Assembly: GCF_020921035.1 (NCBI RefSeq)
Contig: NC_063151.1
Location: forward strand, 26,356,934-26,420,933
Length of the DNA: 64,000 nt
Source: Rhodamnia argentea
Lineage: Eukaryota; Streptophyta; Magnoliopsida; Myrtales; Myrtaceae
Direction of reading: 5' to 3'
Both the position numbers and the translations under genes were made by a program. The stretch's first letter is position 1. Each line of letters starts with the position of its first letter. This document shows positions 23,366-35,160 of the stretch, in pieces. The notes under the pieces are model-generated. The model saw only the letters and a list, made by a program, of their open reading frames with translations. It searched no databases and was not told where the DNA came from.

Positions 23366-24024
23366 ATTATTTTTTTTTGGGTGAAAAAAAAGAACAGGGT
23401 TGAAGAAGCCAAAATGTTTTGCTAGAATACCGTATGTTTCTTCCTCTTGACCGAATGTATAACCTTCATTAGCGGATTCATTTTCTGTAGTTTCCCTGAT
23501 CGGATTGGAGGTTACCAAAGAAGATGCATAGGATTGAACAAAGCGCCGACAAATATACCAGCTAGCTTTGACATGTGAAATAGGTGCATAAAAATGTTGT
23601 GCTCATGTTCATGTTCACAACTACTTATACTAATCTGGAGACCACAATGCACGGACTAGAACCATATCAGTCACAGTAATTAGTCACTAGAAGGTATCGG
23701 CCATTGTCGAAAAGATATCCTAGACAGTAAGTGGTGAAACCGTTGGTACGGCTACGGAGCCCATGAGTTCGAATTAGAATGGCGAGAATTGATCGTCTAG
23801 TTCAAAAAAAAGATACAAGATCTCATAATTTGATCAACATGGACATCGCTTGGAATCTAGGCCTGTCAAATAAATGGGTTGGATTGAACATGACCTAACT
23901 CATATTGACTCATTTAATCCATGCTGACCTATTTTTATGCAATTTGATTTTAGTGACCCATATTAGACCTGACCAAGCCTAACGCATACTCGACCGTCCC
24001 GACCCGCTTTCTAACACTAAGCAA
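23366..24024. other. Intergenic region
   Basis: No gene is supported. A GAGTTCGAATTAG stretch near 23765 resembles a Pol III B box, but no tRNA fold or clear SINE end was found. Confidence 0.35.
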
Positions 24025-24330
24025 GTTTTAGCATAAAATTGCTGCCTCTAAAGAATACTCCATGAACCGGTTCGTTGAGTCGATGATGGAGCCCAGGTGC
24101 TCGGGTCGGGTCATTGGCTAAGACTTCATGTGGCACATGAGCAACGTGGAAACGTGGGTGAACGCCGCGCTAGCAAACAAGAACAGATGTGTGAAAACAG
24201 ACTCGGTAGTTAGGTTTATGCACAAAGGCGTGGAAGTGGCGATGAGGCAAAGAGTAATGGATGTTGCCGGGTGATGAGCCATGCCCTCGATCTCGTGAAC
24301 CGGTCCGTCTTAAGGCATCGGCAATTCAAA
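24025..24330 (+). pseudogene. Pectin methylesterase inhibitor-like fragment, broken
   Basis: The plus-strand frame from 24122 reads HMSNVETWVNAALANKNRC. This matches the conserved region of invertase/pectin methylesterase inhibitor domains (NVxTWxSAALT...TC). It is followed by an amphipathic stretch (VRFMHKGVEVAMRQRV). The frame then meets a TGA at 24271-24273, but the family's final helix continues in another frame (HALDLVNRSVLRHR), so a frameshift is present. An in-frame TAA also lies just upstream at 24119-24121. The N-terminal half and signal peptide are not recognisable. It appears to be a decayed copy with no function of its own. Assignment rests on motif recall and would need a profile search. 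Confidence 0.5.
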
Positions 24331-24679
24331 GATATCCTCAGTCATTGAAAGTTGTCCAAACTGAATAGAGCCCAATATTGATTCCCCTCCATGCGAGACA
24401 TCAATAATCATTGAGAAAGATATCCATATGAACATGAATCTGAGGAAATTGAGAATTGAGTCCGACACTCGCATTATCCGCCCACTAGCAACATTAAAAA
24501 TGAAAATTTTGAAAACAAACTAGAAGATATTGTCCCATATGTCATTATAATGTGATAGAGAGATGCAAATAAGATCAATAAGTGGTGCTAAGATCTCTTA
24601 GCGCACGAGGGACTAAGGAAGCGACTTTAGCTACCGTTTTTTTACAAACTGAGGAAGGAGAACATGCGGAGCGGATGAG

Positions 24680-26102
24680 TTAGTGTTTGGCTAGGCCGAC
24701 GACGTCTAGGACGACCGAGGTTGCGAGCAGGATGCAGCTGAGGAAAGTGAAGGCGATCGAGACCGTGACGTGGTCGCAGAAGCTGCGGAGGGGCCTGCAG
24801 AAGTTGGGGAGCGCCGTGTGCCTTATCCCCGTGCGGTTCAGGTTGGCGACCCCGGATGCGGCCGACCCGGCGCTCATCAACGCATACGCGAGTGCCTGGT
24901 CCCCTGCAAATAGGAGCCACGCGTAGTTCCTAGAAGGAGTGATAGCCGGCGATTTCCGGAGCAATCTCGAGATGCCAACGAGCAGCTGCAGGCATGAGTG
25001 GATCGCGACCGCCCCCAAGACGCCGACCAAGTACCTGAATCAGTACCGCAAGTAAATCGACTTGGACTCGGAGCAGCACGCAGCATATATCAACTCTAAT
25101 TATCGCTTTTCAGGAGAGGGAAAGTTTGGTGTATCTAGCAGAATTATTTCGACCGAACTTCCTAATCATGTAAATATCCACAACATTGGGGGACCGACCA
25201 CAAAATTCTGCTTGGAAAGAAAAAGAGAAAGTAGCACGCTAAGTTAGTGAGCTATATTGTTACCCAACAACATGGTCAGCATCATTCGTATGACTCAACA
25301 GTAGAGAACTCTTGTTGGGTCATCGACATGAGTTGAAACAAAAGACGCTCTTCTGTTCTTATTTCCTTTTGTTTCTTTCTCGGGAAGAGGACAAGATGGT
25401 CCTAAGGTGGGTAGGTAGATGCTCGTTGCTCACGGGTTCTCTTTCCTATTCCTCCAACACCTTATTCTTAAGGAGTACTATCTTTCCTTCAGCTGACTGA
25501 TGCCAAGCTTCACGAGTCACAACATGACAAAACGAAGCAGGACAATTTCTCCGGTTCCAGCCGGTCAGTTTCCTCGCAGAGAAACCAAAAACAATAGAGA
25601 GACACAGAGAGAGGGGAATATAATGAGTTTGCAAGAATTGCTTGCATGCGGTAATGTATTAAGCTTCATTCAGTGATGCTGGAGCAGAAGAGATTCCCGT
25701 CGTTGTTCTTGAACTTGGATTATTTAGCAAAGAACGAATCCTTTTTTACTCATTGCACTAAAATGGCTGCCCGAAATTGAGAGAGAGAGAGAGAGAGGCG
25801 TACTCGAAGGAGTAAGAGAAGGACCATTTGGCGTGAACGGGGAACTGGAAGTCGTAGATGACGAGAAAGCTGTGCTGTTTGGCAGTCACCATGAACGAGA
25901 GCGCTGTCAAAGAAGCCGCCATGCACATCACCCTCAGCATCACTTGCATGACGTCGGCTTTCCAGCGAGCGCCTTTCAGGCGTGGCGCCCCCGCCGCCTG
26001 GAGGAACCCGTTCATGGTTGCGCCTTGGCGATCGGCCGCTGCATTTGCCTCGGCCAGCTGCAGATCCACCTCTGGTTGTGGCAGCTTCTGTCCGTTGAAC
26101 AT
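24680..26102 (-). CDS. CASP-like protein (DUF588 / MARVEL-type four-helix membrane protein)
   Basis: Two exons, 26102-25804 and 25034-24680, with a GTACGC...CAG intron; the product is 217 residues. After a cytosolic N-terminus of about 48 residues come four membrane segments: about 51-73 (LRVMCMAASLTALSFMV), 101-123 (YLVGVLGAVAIHSCLQLLVG), 137-160 and 190-212. The family's conserved Arg in helix 1 (Arg57) and Asp in helix 3 (Asp145, in the AGDQ segment) are present. Both termini should be cytosolic. Casparian-strip proteins build membrane scaffolds for wall modification; CASP-like relatives are plasma-membrane proteins with mostly unknown roles. The extracellular loop 1 lacks the CASP-specific signature as far as I can see, so this is CASP-like rather than a true CASP. 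The splice joint restores the SFEYLVG segment, common in the family. A CT-rich leader (26104-26124) precedes the ATG. Confidence 0.9.
25779..25797. repeat. (GA)n microsatellite beside a splice donor
   Basis: About nine GA units in the intron of the CASP-like gene, only a few bases inside the donor at 25803. On the transcript it reads as a CU run. Confidence 0.9.
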
Positions 26103-26260
26103 CCTCTCTCTCTCTCTCTCTCTCCTTGAAGAAATAATGGTGGGTGTGGAGACTTTGTTGTGTGTGCGTCCTGCGTTTTGGAGATGGGCAGAGAGAAAGG
26201 GACTGAGTTTGCGAGTGTTTGCAAGAAGGGCAAAGAGTTAGCTGAGGTAGCATTTGAGGC

Positions 26261-26268
26261 TTATATAC
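26261..26268 (-). promoter_or_regulatory. TATA box of the CASP-like gene
   Basis: GTATATAA on the minus strand, about 160 bp before the ATG at 26102. Distance and context fit a core promoter followed by a CT-rich leader. Confidence 0.55.
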
Positions 26269-26749
26269 GCAAGTCGGTACAAAGATTAGTTTGAAAAGTA
26301 TTAGATTAAAATAGAGTATATATTAAGAGGCTGCTAACATGATAATATTTAAATTTTACCATACGATCCCCCAATCAACGAATGTTTTATGCTAAATACA
26401 CGGTGATAATGTGTGGATCTATGATTGAGATTATTCCATTTATGATAGTATTGTCCTTGAAGCATTTCTCTATAATTTATATATTATATGCTAATCTTTC
26501 CAGGAATATGTGACAAAATTTCCACGGGGAAATGTCCTGTTTGGAAAACAAAAAAATTTACATTTGTGTAGTTAATAGCCATATGACGGCCAAAATTAAT
26601 CACAATTAAAGAACAGTGAAAACCTACTTTTTCTACGGGACCCACGGAGAATTACTTGTTGCACCTTAATCATATATGTCCAATGTAGGAGATGCGTCCG
26701 ATCGTGTGGACCTACATGGGACCTTTAAGATCCAACGGATTATGCACGA
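26269..26749. other. Upstream region of the CASP-like gene
   Basis: AT-rich DNA without a supported gene; probably the promoter region of the minus-strand CASP-like gene. Confidence 0.4.
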
Positions 26750-27320
26750 GAAAATTATTCAAAAGTTCTTAGAACGTTTCAATTTTGTCAATTATATCTT
26801 AAACATTTTCACGTTTTATCAATTGAGTCCATCTAATTTTAGATCAAAAATCATTTACGTACCACAATCGGCTCTGATGCGAACAATTTTTTTTGTTTTT
26901 TAAAATTTTTAAGTTTTTATATTTTCTTTTCTTTTCTTTGTCTCTTTTTCTTTTTTTCCTTTGAAGCCCGGCGATAATGGCAGACCAACTCTCGCCACAA
27001 CGAGTGAGTGCTTCAGGGCCCTCACCCAATGGGCAACAAGGGTCACCGACCCTCGCCAGACTTGGTAGGAAAAAAAAAGGAAAAGAAAGAAAGAAAAAAT
27101 AAATAAATATATAAAAGCTCAAAAAATTTAAAAAAAATTACCCGCGTCAAGATCGGCCATCCTATGCGACATCTACGTCAACTATTTCCAATTAAAATTG
27201 ACCGGATGGCTCCATAGGCAAAGCGTAAAAAAGTTTAGGACTCGATTGACAAAATTGAAAGGTTTAGAGCAGAATTAACCAAAGTATAATAAATTTCTGA
27301 TTTTTTAGACAGTTATCCCG
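26750..27320. mobile_element. Copy of palindromic repeat family A
   Basis: The left arm reads GAAAATTATTCAAAAGTTC and TTTTGTCAATTATATCTTAA; the right arm contains ATTGAAAGGTTTAGAGCAGA and TTCTGATTTTTTAGACAGTT. The core (26965-27065) has GGCAACAAGGGTCACCGACC. The ends are diverged. Confidence 0.6.
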
Positions 27321-27499
27321 GTCATGCAGTAGGCCTGATGATACAAATACATGCAAGAAGCGCTACCTTTAGACACGGTGCCCGCCGAAAGTGGGACAAA
27401 CTGGTGTTTTGTCTTAGCACCCACATTCTCTTTGTGAACACAGAGAACCAGGTTTAAGGATGAGATACTCCAATATCTCGAGACTATTCAATTTGGATC

Positions 27500-28075
27500 A
27501 ATATCAGACATGCTCCGTTTATTTTGCAAAAATGAGAGATTTAGAAAATATTTTCTAAAAATAATCGCATATATCGCTTGAAATAATTAGTCAACAAAAA
27601 CCTAACCAACAATAATTTGCGCCTAAACATTTACGTAGACAATAAAAATATTTTTCATCTTTTAATTTTTGTAAGCTATATAAGTAATTATTTTTCAGAA
27701 ATATTTTGCAAATCACTCATTTTTCACTAAACAAATTGAGCCGTAAAATGCATGCGAACTCCGTGGACAGATTTATTTCGATATTTGTCACCATGTACAT
27801 TCTCGGGCTCCGTTTGTTTTGCAAAAAATTAATTAGTTGAAAAATATTTTTCTAGAAACAATCGCTTGCATCGCTTGAAAAATCAATAAACGAAATCATT
27901 TTCATCATCCAAAAATGTAACTTGAACAAAAAATATTTTCATCATCAACAAAAGTGATTAGAAATATTTTGTTATCGATTGGTAATTATTTTCATTATCG
28001 ATAACAAACTATCATCCGAAGAAAAAATATTTCCACATCATTCATTTTTCGCAAAATAAACGGAGCTTTAGTATT
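27500..28075. mobile_element. Two adjacent family C inverted-repeat elements
   Basis: The first (about 27508-27745) begins GCTCCGTTTATTTTGCAAAA and ends with CATTTTTCACTAAACAAATT. The second (about 27808-28073) begins GCTCCGTTTGTTTTGCAAAA and ends GCAAAATAAACGGAGC, an almost perfect inverted match. Both carry CGCTTGAAA and GAAAATATTT blocks. The copies are non-coding, Tourist-like in look, without an obvious target duplication. Confidence 0.6.
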
Positions 28076-28119
28076 AAAAGATCAACAATTTTTGCAAAAA
28101 TCACGTGTCCCAACGAGAA

Positions 28120-28327
28120 TGAAATCTGAAAATACACAAATAAATACACCAAAAAAATTTTAAAAATTATCCACGTCAATATATGTTGTGTCACGTAGGA
28201 CGGCCAACGTCCACGTCAGCGATTTCCGGCCAAAAATGTCCAAATGAACTCAATTAGCAAAATTGAGAAGATTTAGGGCTCAATTAGTAAAACTAAATGA
28301 TTTATGACTTTTTGAATAATTTTCCCA
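28120..28327. mobile_element. Right arm of a family A element
   Basis: It reads CACGTCAGCGATTTCCGGCC, ATTTAGGGCTCAATTAGTAA and GACTTTTTGAATAATTTTCCC, the right half of the abundant palindromic repeat. The left half is absent or unrecognisable. A second, left-arm-only fragment lies at about 28818-28915. Confidence 0.5.
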
Positions 28328-29722
28328 ATCCAAATACATGAAATAAGTGCTACCTTTGGACGCAATGCCTACTTTAGACTTTGATAGCCATGAAGGAGCG
28401 ACCAATATTGATGGCTGCGAGGCGCGCGAGCGCACATACGGAGATGGAAGGCATGACTCGACCACGAAGGAGAGAGACAAAGATAGTGGGAGAGAGAAAG
28501 AGAAACACAAGGCGGAGGATGGAGGCCGCGCACATCGTCGAGGCCAACGGCGAGGGTGGGGTGGTGGAGATCGTGATTGACTGTGGCGGCCGGGGTTATG
28601 CAACACGAAGGTTGGTCTCATTTTCAAATCATAACGCGACACACTTTCAAAACTAGTCGCGCCCTCGACTCAGAGGATGGAGTCTCGCACGATGCCTATA
28701 AATGAGATGATTTACAGGTATGCGAAGGATTAATAGTGATGATGACGATTATAAGCGAATGTGCCATACCATACTTTGAAATTAGAAAAATATCTGGTCC
28801 GATAGTATGACAAAGAAAATTACAAAAAAATTCATAAACCTACTGCAATTATGTCAATTCAGTCTTTTTTTTTTTGTTGGCCAATTCAATCGTATGAATA
28901 TCAAAGTATGCCATGCCATGTGAAACATCATCTCAGTCACATGGGAAATGGATACTTACCCCTAATCGTCGAGCTCAAATGCTTCAAAAAATCCGAAAAA
29001 GTGCGACTTTATGATTAATCACGAGTTTAAGACTATGTCCTTCAATTTCGTGGCGAACTATCGGCCATTATGTACTTCGATTTTTTTTTAGTTATTTTTC
29101 ATGTTATGTTGCTGATTTGGACTTTGTTCCCTAAAGAAAAAAATGAGCTTTTTTTTTTTTGTGTGTGGTGAATTCATAGATTCATTTTCAACATTAAAAA
29201 TAAATCATAGATTCATGGTCTTCTGGCGCATGCACTCGCGCCCACAATTGATCATAGATATGCGCATATCTTATTAAGTAATATATAAACTAATCATAAT
29301 GAATTAAGGATAGTCAAATAATCATTTCTCAACTTAGTCAAAATTCAAGGACTCACACCACTCGCGCCCACAATTGATCTCGCCACGGGCAGCGTGACAC
29401 GCGGCAAAATGTGGTGATTTGGAGGCAAACGGGGATGCTCGTGAGTGCACAGGACAATTGGAATGGACGCCTTTGGCAATTGTTTTGACCCGGGAGATAC
29501 AGAAAGAAAGACATGGGTAGACGATCACATGGCGCACATTGCACCAGGTGAATTTTCTATAGACCCTGCCATAGGTTTTGGTCTCTCAGGTTTTGGTCTC
29601 TCAACTACTAATAATTGGGAAAAATTCTATTTAAATCCGTGTATATTTACCACATTTCTAGTCGAATTTCCCTACTTAGAAGTTTTTCTGATGAAGACTA
29701 TTTCGCTTACCCAAAATATTTA
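28328..29722. other. Intergenic region with short repeats
   Basis: No gene is supported. A 21-bp sequence (ACTCGCGCCCACAATTGATC plus one preceding C) occurs exactly at 29233-29253 and 29359-29379. The purine-rich open frame at 28347-28580 has biased low-complexity content. Confidence 0.35.
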
Positions 29723-30121
29723 GGAAAAATAACATAAATGATTGATAAACTTTGACTCAATATACAATATCGTCCCTAAATTCTTTAATTTTTTCAATAT
29801 AGTACCTGTACTTAAGCTTTATGTGCAATGTCATCCTTAAACTTTTAATTTACTTAATATGATCCCTAAAATTTTGGTATATGTTCAATATAATCCCTAA
29901 GCTGTATAGAAATGTTTAATATCATTCTTATATTAATTTAAGTCCAGAGACAACATGAACATTTTCATATAATTTAAGGACTAGATTGAACATGCACAAA
30001 AAATTTAGGGACCACATTTGAACAAATTAAAAGTTCAGAGACGGCATTGCACATTAGGTTAAAATTCGGAGACGATATTGCATACTAAGCCAAAGTTTAA
30101 AAACTATCATGTAATTTTCTC
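29723..30121. mobile_element. Palindromic Mutator-like MITE with 8-of-9 target duplication
   Basis: The left end GGAAAAATAACATAAATGAT mirrors the right end (reverse complement GAGAAAATTACATGATAGTT). The arms then share AAACTTTGRCT and CAATATCGTC. The element is flanked by AAATATTTA (29714-29722) and AAATATGTA (30122-30130). It is made of alternating TCCCTAAA/TTTAGGGA-type units and has no GC core. Confidence 0.7.
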
Positions 30122-30195
30122 AAATATGTAATCGGAATTTGACTAAATCTAGCTGATGTGTTCATCGGAGCATGCTAGAGTTTTGAGTGGATTAA

Positions 30196-31155
30196 GGCTC
30201 TATTTGTTTCACGGAAAATGTGTTGTTTTCGGAAATTTTTGTCCGAAAAGCTATTTTCCAAGAAAATAAATATATTTTCCAGTGTTTGGCTAATACTTAA
30301 AAATGAATCGGATTTTCAAGGAATTTATTTTCCTAAAAAAAATTATTAACTAATTCGATTTTTTTAATAAATATTTATTTTTTAAAAAAAATTAGTTATT
30401 TTATTTTTTAATTGCTTTCTTTAAAAAAAATTTCTCTTGTTTTCCTTCTGTAATTTCTCTCCTCCGATCGCCACCCATGGCGGCGATCGGCAACAGGCCA
30501 AAGGCCGGGCTCGGCCTCTGCACGGCCACGAGTGAGGCCGAGCCTCGCTTGCTCAAGGTCGAGCCAAATCCAGCCAAGCAACGCCTCCCTCAAGGTCGAC
30601 GACGTTGATACTCACTTCGCCGTCCTAGGGCAACGCCGAGGCTTGCCTCACCTGCCTCGCTCGCTTGAGGCCAAGCCCCGCAGTAACCGGATCCGGTGAG
30701 TGTGGTCTCCCTTGAGGCCGGCGACACCGAGGCTCGCATCGTCAAGCCTCAAGCTCGCCTAACTAGGAGGCCGCCATCATCGAGGTTCGTCATCAGCAAA
30801 GGAAGCAAGGCGGAGGAAGAAGCAGCAGCGGAGTAGACGAAGTAGGCGGAGGAAGGAGGTAGGAGGAAGGAGAAAAGAGAAAAAGAAAATAAAAATAAAA
30901 AATTTTAAAATAAAAAAAATTTGAATTATTAAAAGATAATAATTTTAAAGAAAAGAAGTGTGAAAGAAAGGAGGAAGAAAATATGAGGAAAATGTTTTCC
31001 TCTTCTCAAAATGAGGAAATTATTTTTCTTAGTTTTAGAATTTTTTTGTTGACCTGAAAATATTTTCCATATACTACTCATTTTCCGCCCTCCAAACACC
31101 AGAAATTGAGAAAAATATTTTCTGAAAAAATATTTTCCGTAAAACAAACGGGGCC
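30196..31155. mobile_element. PIF/Harbinger-like (Tourist) element with TAA target duplication
   Basis: It starts GGCTCTATTTGTTTCACGGA and ends with the inverted TTTTCCGTAAAACAAACGGGGCC-type terminus. TAA lies on both sides (30193-30195 and 31156-31158). Arms of GAAAATATTTTC blocks enclose a GC-rich middle (30440-30870). That middle is made of GAGGC/GCCTC words and has no convincing frame. The 3-bp duplication and GGCTC/GGCCC ends fit the Tourist group. Confidence 0.7.
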
Positions 31156-31328
31156 TAAGTGAACATTTGGGGCACATAGAAAGTGAAGAGATGAAATCTT
31201 TATTCTACTATTTTCATTCTCCCGACCATTCGCTATCCATATTGGGTCTTTGTGTAGGTAATGTTTAATCCATTTCCCGCTCCGGCATCCTTCGACGGTG
31301 ACGCGGATTGGATTTGGTAAGATTTAAG

Positions 31329-32057
31329 TTGTGTTTGGTTGGACTTTTAGGAAAAGACTTTGGAAAAATGTAAAGAACTTTAAGCCAAATGAGTTTTTGC
31401 AAATGCAAACTTTGCTTCTTAAATCGTAACTTAAATACCATTGTAAAGCGTCTTTGGATTTAATAGTGTTTGAAATATTTACTCATGCAAAAGACTTCTC
31501 TTGTCATTTTACTTTAAAAAGGGAGGAAAAAAAAAAAAAACTCAAAGCCTATTCCAAAGCTAGCAAAAAGTAAGCGGTTGCCGGCGATCGCCGCGATCGC
31601 CAATGAGGGTTGCCTAGGGCACATGATACTTGCGACCTCGGCGAGGGTCGCCCGGGTCCTAACCCCAATCCACCCCTTGTTGAGTTCGCGCAACTTTAAG
31701 CTACCCTCGCCTAGGTCACGCAACAACCTCTCGATGGGGTGGCGCCACCTCGGCAGAGGCCGTTTGGGTTGCACAACCTCGGCAAGGGCTGCTTGAGGTT
31801 TGTGCGACCCCAGGCAATAATATGAGTAGCGCGATCACATCAGCCAGTCGTTGGCTGTCCTCAACAGGGAAGATGATGAAAAGTCAAAAACGAGGGCAAA
31901 ATTGAAAAAATAAAAAAATCAGTGAGGATAGTTTTGGAAAAAGAATTACTAACCCTAGTCTTGCATGCCGAAAAATCTGTCTTGTGCTTTCAGCTTTTTC
32001 AAGATTGACTTTTGATGAACGAGATTTCTAAAAAGAATTTCCAAACGCCCACATTTT
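31329..32057. mobile_element. Possible inverted-repeat element (GTTGTGTTTGG ends)
   Basis: GTTGTGTTTGG at the left is matched by CCAAACGCCCAC at the right, and inner arms share AAAAGACTTTGG-like and CTTTTTCAAGATT text. The middle (31560-31850) is GC-rich with GCGACCTCGGCGAGGGTCGC palindromes. Boundaries and type are uncertain. Confidence 0.4.
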
Positions 32058-33763
32058 GGCGCAAGTCGAAATAATTGGAACTGCTTGGACTTGACTGAAA
32101 AAATCTAGAGCGTAAATCAGTTCATTTGCTCAATGTGTGTCTTTTGACAAACAAAGGTTGACATATGGCGGCCCTTCTAGACAGAAGCTATGATTACAAT
32201 GATGGCGTAGATGCCTGCTCTAGCATCTAGGCAACAACACTCGAAGATCTAACCCCTGTTTTTTCTTCTTCTTGTACCCGAAGGGGTTTCGATGAGCGGG
32301 TTTGGTCTGAGCAGCTTTGAATCTTTCTTTAAGGTCGCGATTGTGCTCGTCACACAAAATCGGTCAAGCAAATATGTTTGTAAATTGACATCCGGGGAGA
32401 GAGATTCTGAATCCGTTTGTTTCGCGAGAGTTAAATGACTTAAAAAAAATATTTCCATTATTTATAAAAAAAAAAGTTTAAACTTAAATTGTCGCCGATA
32501 ATAAAATTATTTTATTTGAACTGATTATTTCAAATGAACCAAGCGATCATTTTTCGAATTTTTTTTTTGGAATCATTCATTTTAAGATAGTTAGCAGAAG
32601 CTATGGCCTCGAGGCTTGGTTCCGTAGAGGAGTGTTGACTCCAACTCGATCCGCGATTGTACAAACCCCGATTGATTGTTTGAATGGGATTCTATAAGTT
32701 AGTAAGATATGTCTATACGAGGATGGCATTCTCGCTTCATTTTTAGATATGAATTGGGCTTTCTGTACACCGTCTCGCTATCCGAAGACCCATATGGTCC
32801 AAAAGGCCCACAAGGGCGGCGAAGGCGGGCCTCCTTCTAGGCCCAAATACCTCTGCATAACCACGTTCACAGTACGTTGGGGGTGAACAATAAACGAGAC
32901 TAATGTCCGTTGGGAATTATGTAGAGTTGTCTTCTGAAATCTCTGACCTTGTGGCATATTTTGTCATTTTGACTAGGATTGTGGTTCGATTTTGCTGAAA
33001 ATTCGACCCGAACCGAACCGTTGTGGTGATTGGTCGAACCAAATCGAATCGCAACCCTAATCAAATATGAATCGAACCGAACTGAAAATCCGGTTTCGAT
33101 TTTCTATTTTTTTATTAATTTTTTTCCTTTTTTGGTGAAAAGGGCCGATAGCCGACTTAAGGACCAATGACCCCTGCCGAGCCCCTAGGAGAGGGTAGCG
33201 AATCCCTTGCCGGCCATGGGCTAGAGGTTGCGGCCCCTCATTGAGACGGCGAGGTCGACGCGGTCCGATTTCGCGTTATACTTTAGATTTTTGAATGGAG
33301 ACAAAAAAAAAAAAAAATCAGCTGGAGTCCATTGGGAATTGGGGTTCTGGTTAAGTAGGCGATGGCCATCATTGCCTCTCCAAGGTTGCCTATGAAGCTA
33401 ACTCATCCTCAAATTGCAACTTTTCAATTTTTTGGTTTATAATTTTTGGGGTTAATTGACGAGGGGTCGCCCAATTGTCGCCGTTTCGTTCGTGATTTGG
33501 CGGCCAACGACAGAATTAGGAAAAGAAAGAAAAGGAGGTAAATTGACACAATAATTACATAACATCGAGTGTCTCTTTTTTGCCCCTTTTCTCAGCAACT
33601 CCTTCCCCCTCAAATTTTCAAAATTCAACGCCACGTGTTCGTTTCGAACGTGGCTATTTACAAATAGCCCCCGGACTTTATCGTATTTGCCAAAAAGAAC
33701 AGGCGTGCCCGCGTAAATTCTTGATTCTACCCAATCGCAACAACCCCGCCCTCGTCGGCTCTT

Positions 33764-34045
33764 GGCTCGATGTATCACGAAAAATGTTAAACTGATATAT
33801 ATTTAATAAATTTATTTCAAATTAATTTTTTTAACCACAAAAACTTTAAGCTGGTATACCAGTGAAAAATTTACCGCAAACTAATTTTTTTAAGCATGTT
33901 TTTGGCTTGACGTATCACAAAAAATATTAAACCGATACACATTTGATAAATTTACACTACACTAATTTTTTTTATCACACAAACCTCAAGTTGGTATACT
34001 GGTAAAAAAATTTACCACAAACTAAATTCTTGCCACAAAAAACCC
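33764..34045. repeat. Tandem duplication, about 140-bp period
   Basis: The block starting GGCTCGATGTATCACGAAAA (33764) recurs from 33904 as GGCTTGACGTATCACAAAAA. Shared inner phrases include AAACYGATA, AAYTTTAAGCTGGTATAC-like and AAAATTTACC. Identity is roughly 80%, so this is an older duplication. Confidence 0.65.
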
Positions 34046-34387
34046 CATCGGTGACAAATTTAGAGTGCCTTAATTTCTGTTAAATTGGGTTATTACCATG
34101 AAAAAACTCTAAACGGGTACCCCTGTAACAAATCGAGGGTAAAAATTTCAAACCGGTACACTCGTCAACTGTCACGTGTTATTCAACTTGGCGGTTTCGT
34201 GGTAAATTTAACGAAAGCAAATCAAGGGTAATTTTGTCCCGGATGTATCAATTTGAAGTTTTTCATTATATTAATCATATGAAAGAAGACGGTCTCATCT
34301 CGTGGATTTCATGTGAATCTCATCAAATTTAAGAGTCCGAATTTTTTTTATGGACGTGATATATATGACACACTCACCAAATAAAAT

Positions 34388-34950
34388 GAGAATTACCAAA
34401 AAATTCATAAACCTATCGTAATTGTATCAATTCAGTATTAATTTTTTTTTCAATTCTATCTTAAACTTTTGCACTTATGCCAATTCGATCCATTTGGCCG
34501 GTCGATGCTAACGTAGTAATTTTTTAACAACATCTTAATATTTTTCAATTATTTTTAAATCTTTTTATTAATTTTTTTAGTCTCTTTTTTTCTTTTCATT
34601 TTTATTTTTTGTTTTGGGCTCGCAGCCTCTTGCCGGTCACCGACCCTAGGCGAAGGCTTGTGAGCCCTTGTCGGTAGTTGGACAAGGGCTCGCGACCCTC
34701 TCCGGCGACCAACGAGGGCCCAAGGCCCTCGGTTGGTGGCCGGTAGCCTTCAGCAGGCTCAACCAAAGAAAAATAATTACAAAGTTTGAAAAATATTAAA
34801 ATATTATTAAAATTTTGCCACATTAGCGTCGGCCAGCTGAATGGTCTAAATTAACAGAATTACAAAAAAGTTAGGGCTGAATTGACAAAAAAATTATGAT
34901 TAAATTGACATAATCGCAATAGATTTAAGATTTTTTTTATAATTTTCCCC
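34388..34950. mobile_element. Copy of palindromic repeat family A
   Basis: The left end GAGAATTACCAAAAAATTCA is the mirror of TTTTTTTTATAATTTTCCCC. The arms read CATAAACCTATCGTAATTGT and ACATAATCGCAATAGATTTA. The GC core at 34615-34760 has GGGCTCGCGACCCTCTCC. The flanks AAATAAAAT and AAATAAGCT share 7 of 9 bases, a worn target duplication. Confidence 0.7.
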
Positions 34951-35160
34951 AAATAAGCTAAACATTCTATATTTTTCAAACAAGGAAAACTGGGAAAGAA
35001 GAGAGATTAAAAAAAAAAAAAGACTTTTGGAATTGTGATTTTTGTGCGTAGTAATGACATGCATGTTGATTTTCATAATGAATTCGCCAATGATGCCAAT
35101 CAAGCCCTCCAGCACAATCACTAAATGCTAGATAAGACAATTTTACATCTTATTTAAGTT

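Noticed and set aside
23740..23790. tRNA or SINE-like B box (GAGTTCGAATTAG)
   Set aside because: No cloverleaf, no convincing A box and no SINE tail or target duplication.
27340..28365. Similar text ATACATG...GCTACCTTTRGACRC at 27348 and 28336, as if paired LTRs
   Set aside because: Only about 35 bp are alike and each follows a family A right arm, so this is more likely a local duplication than terminal repeats.
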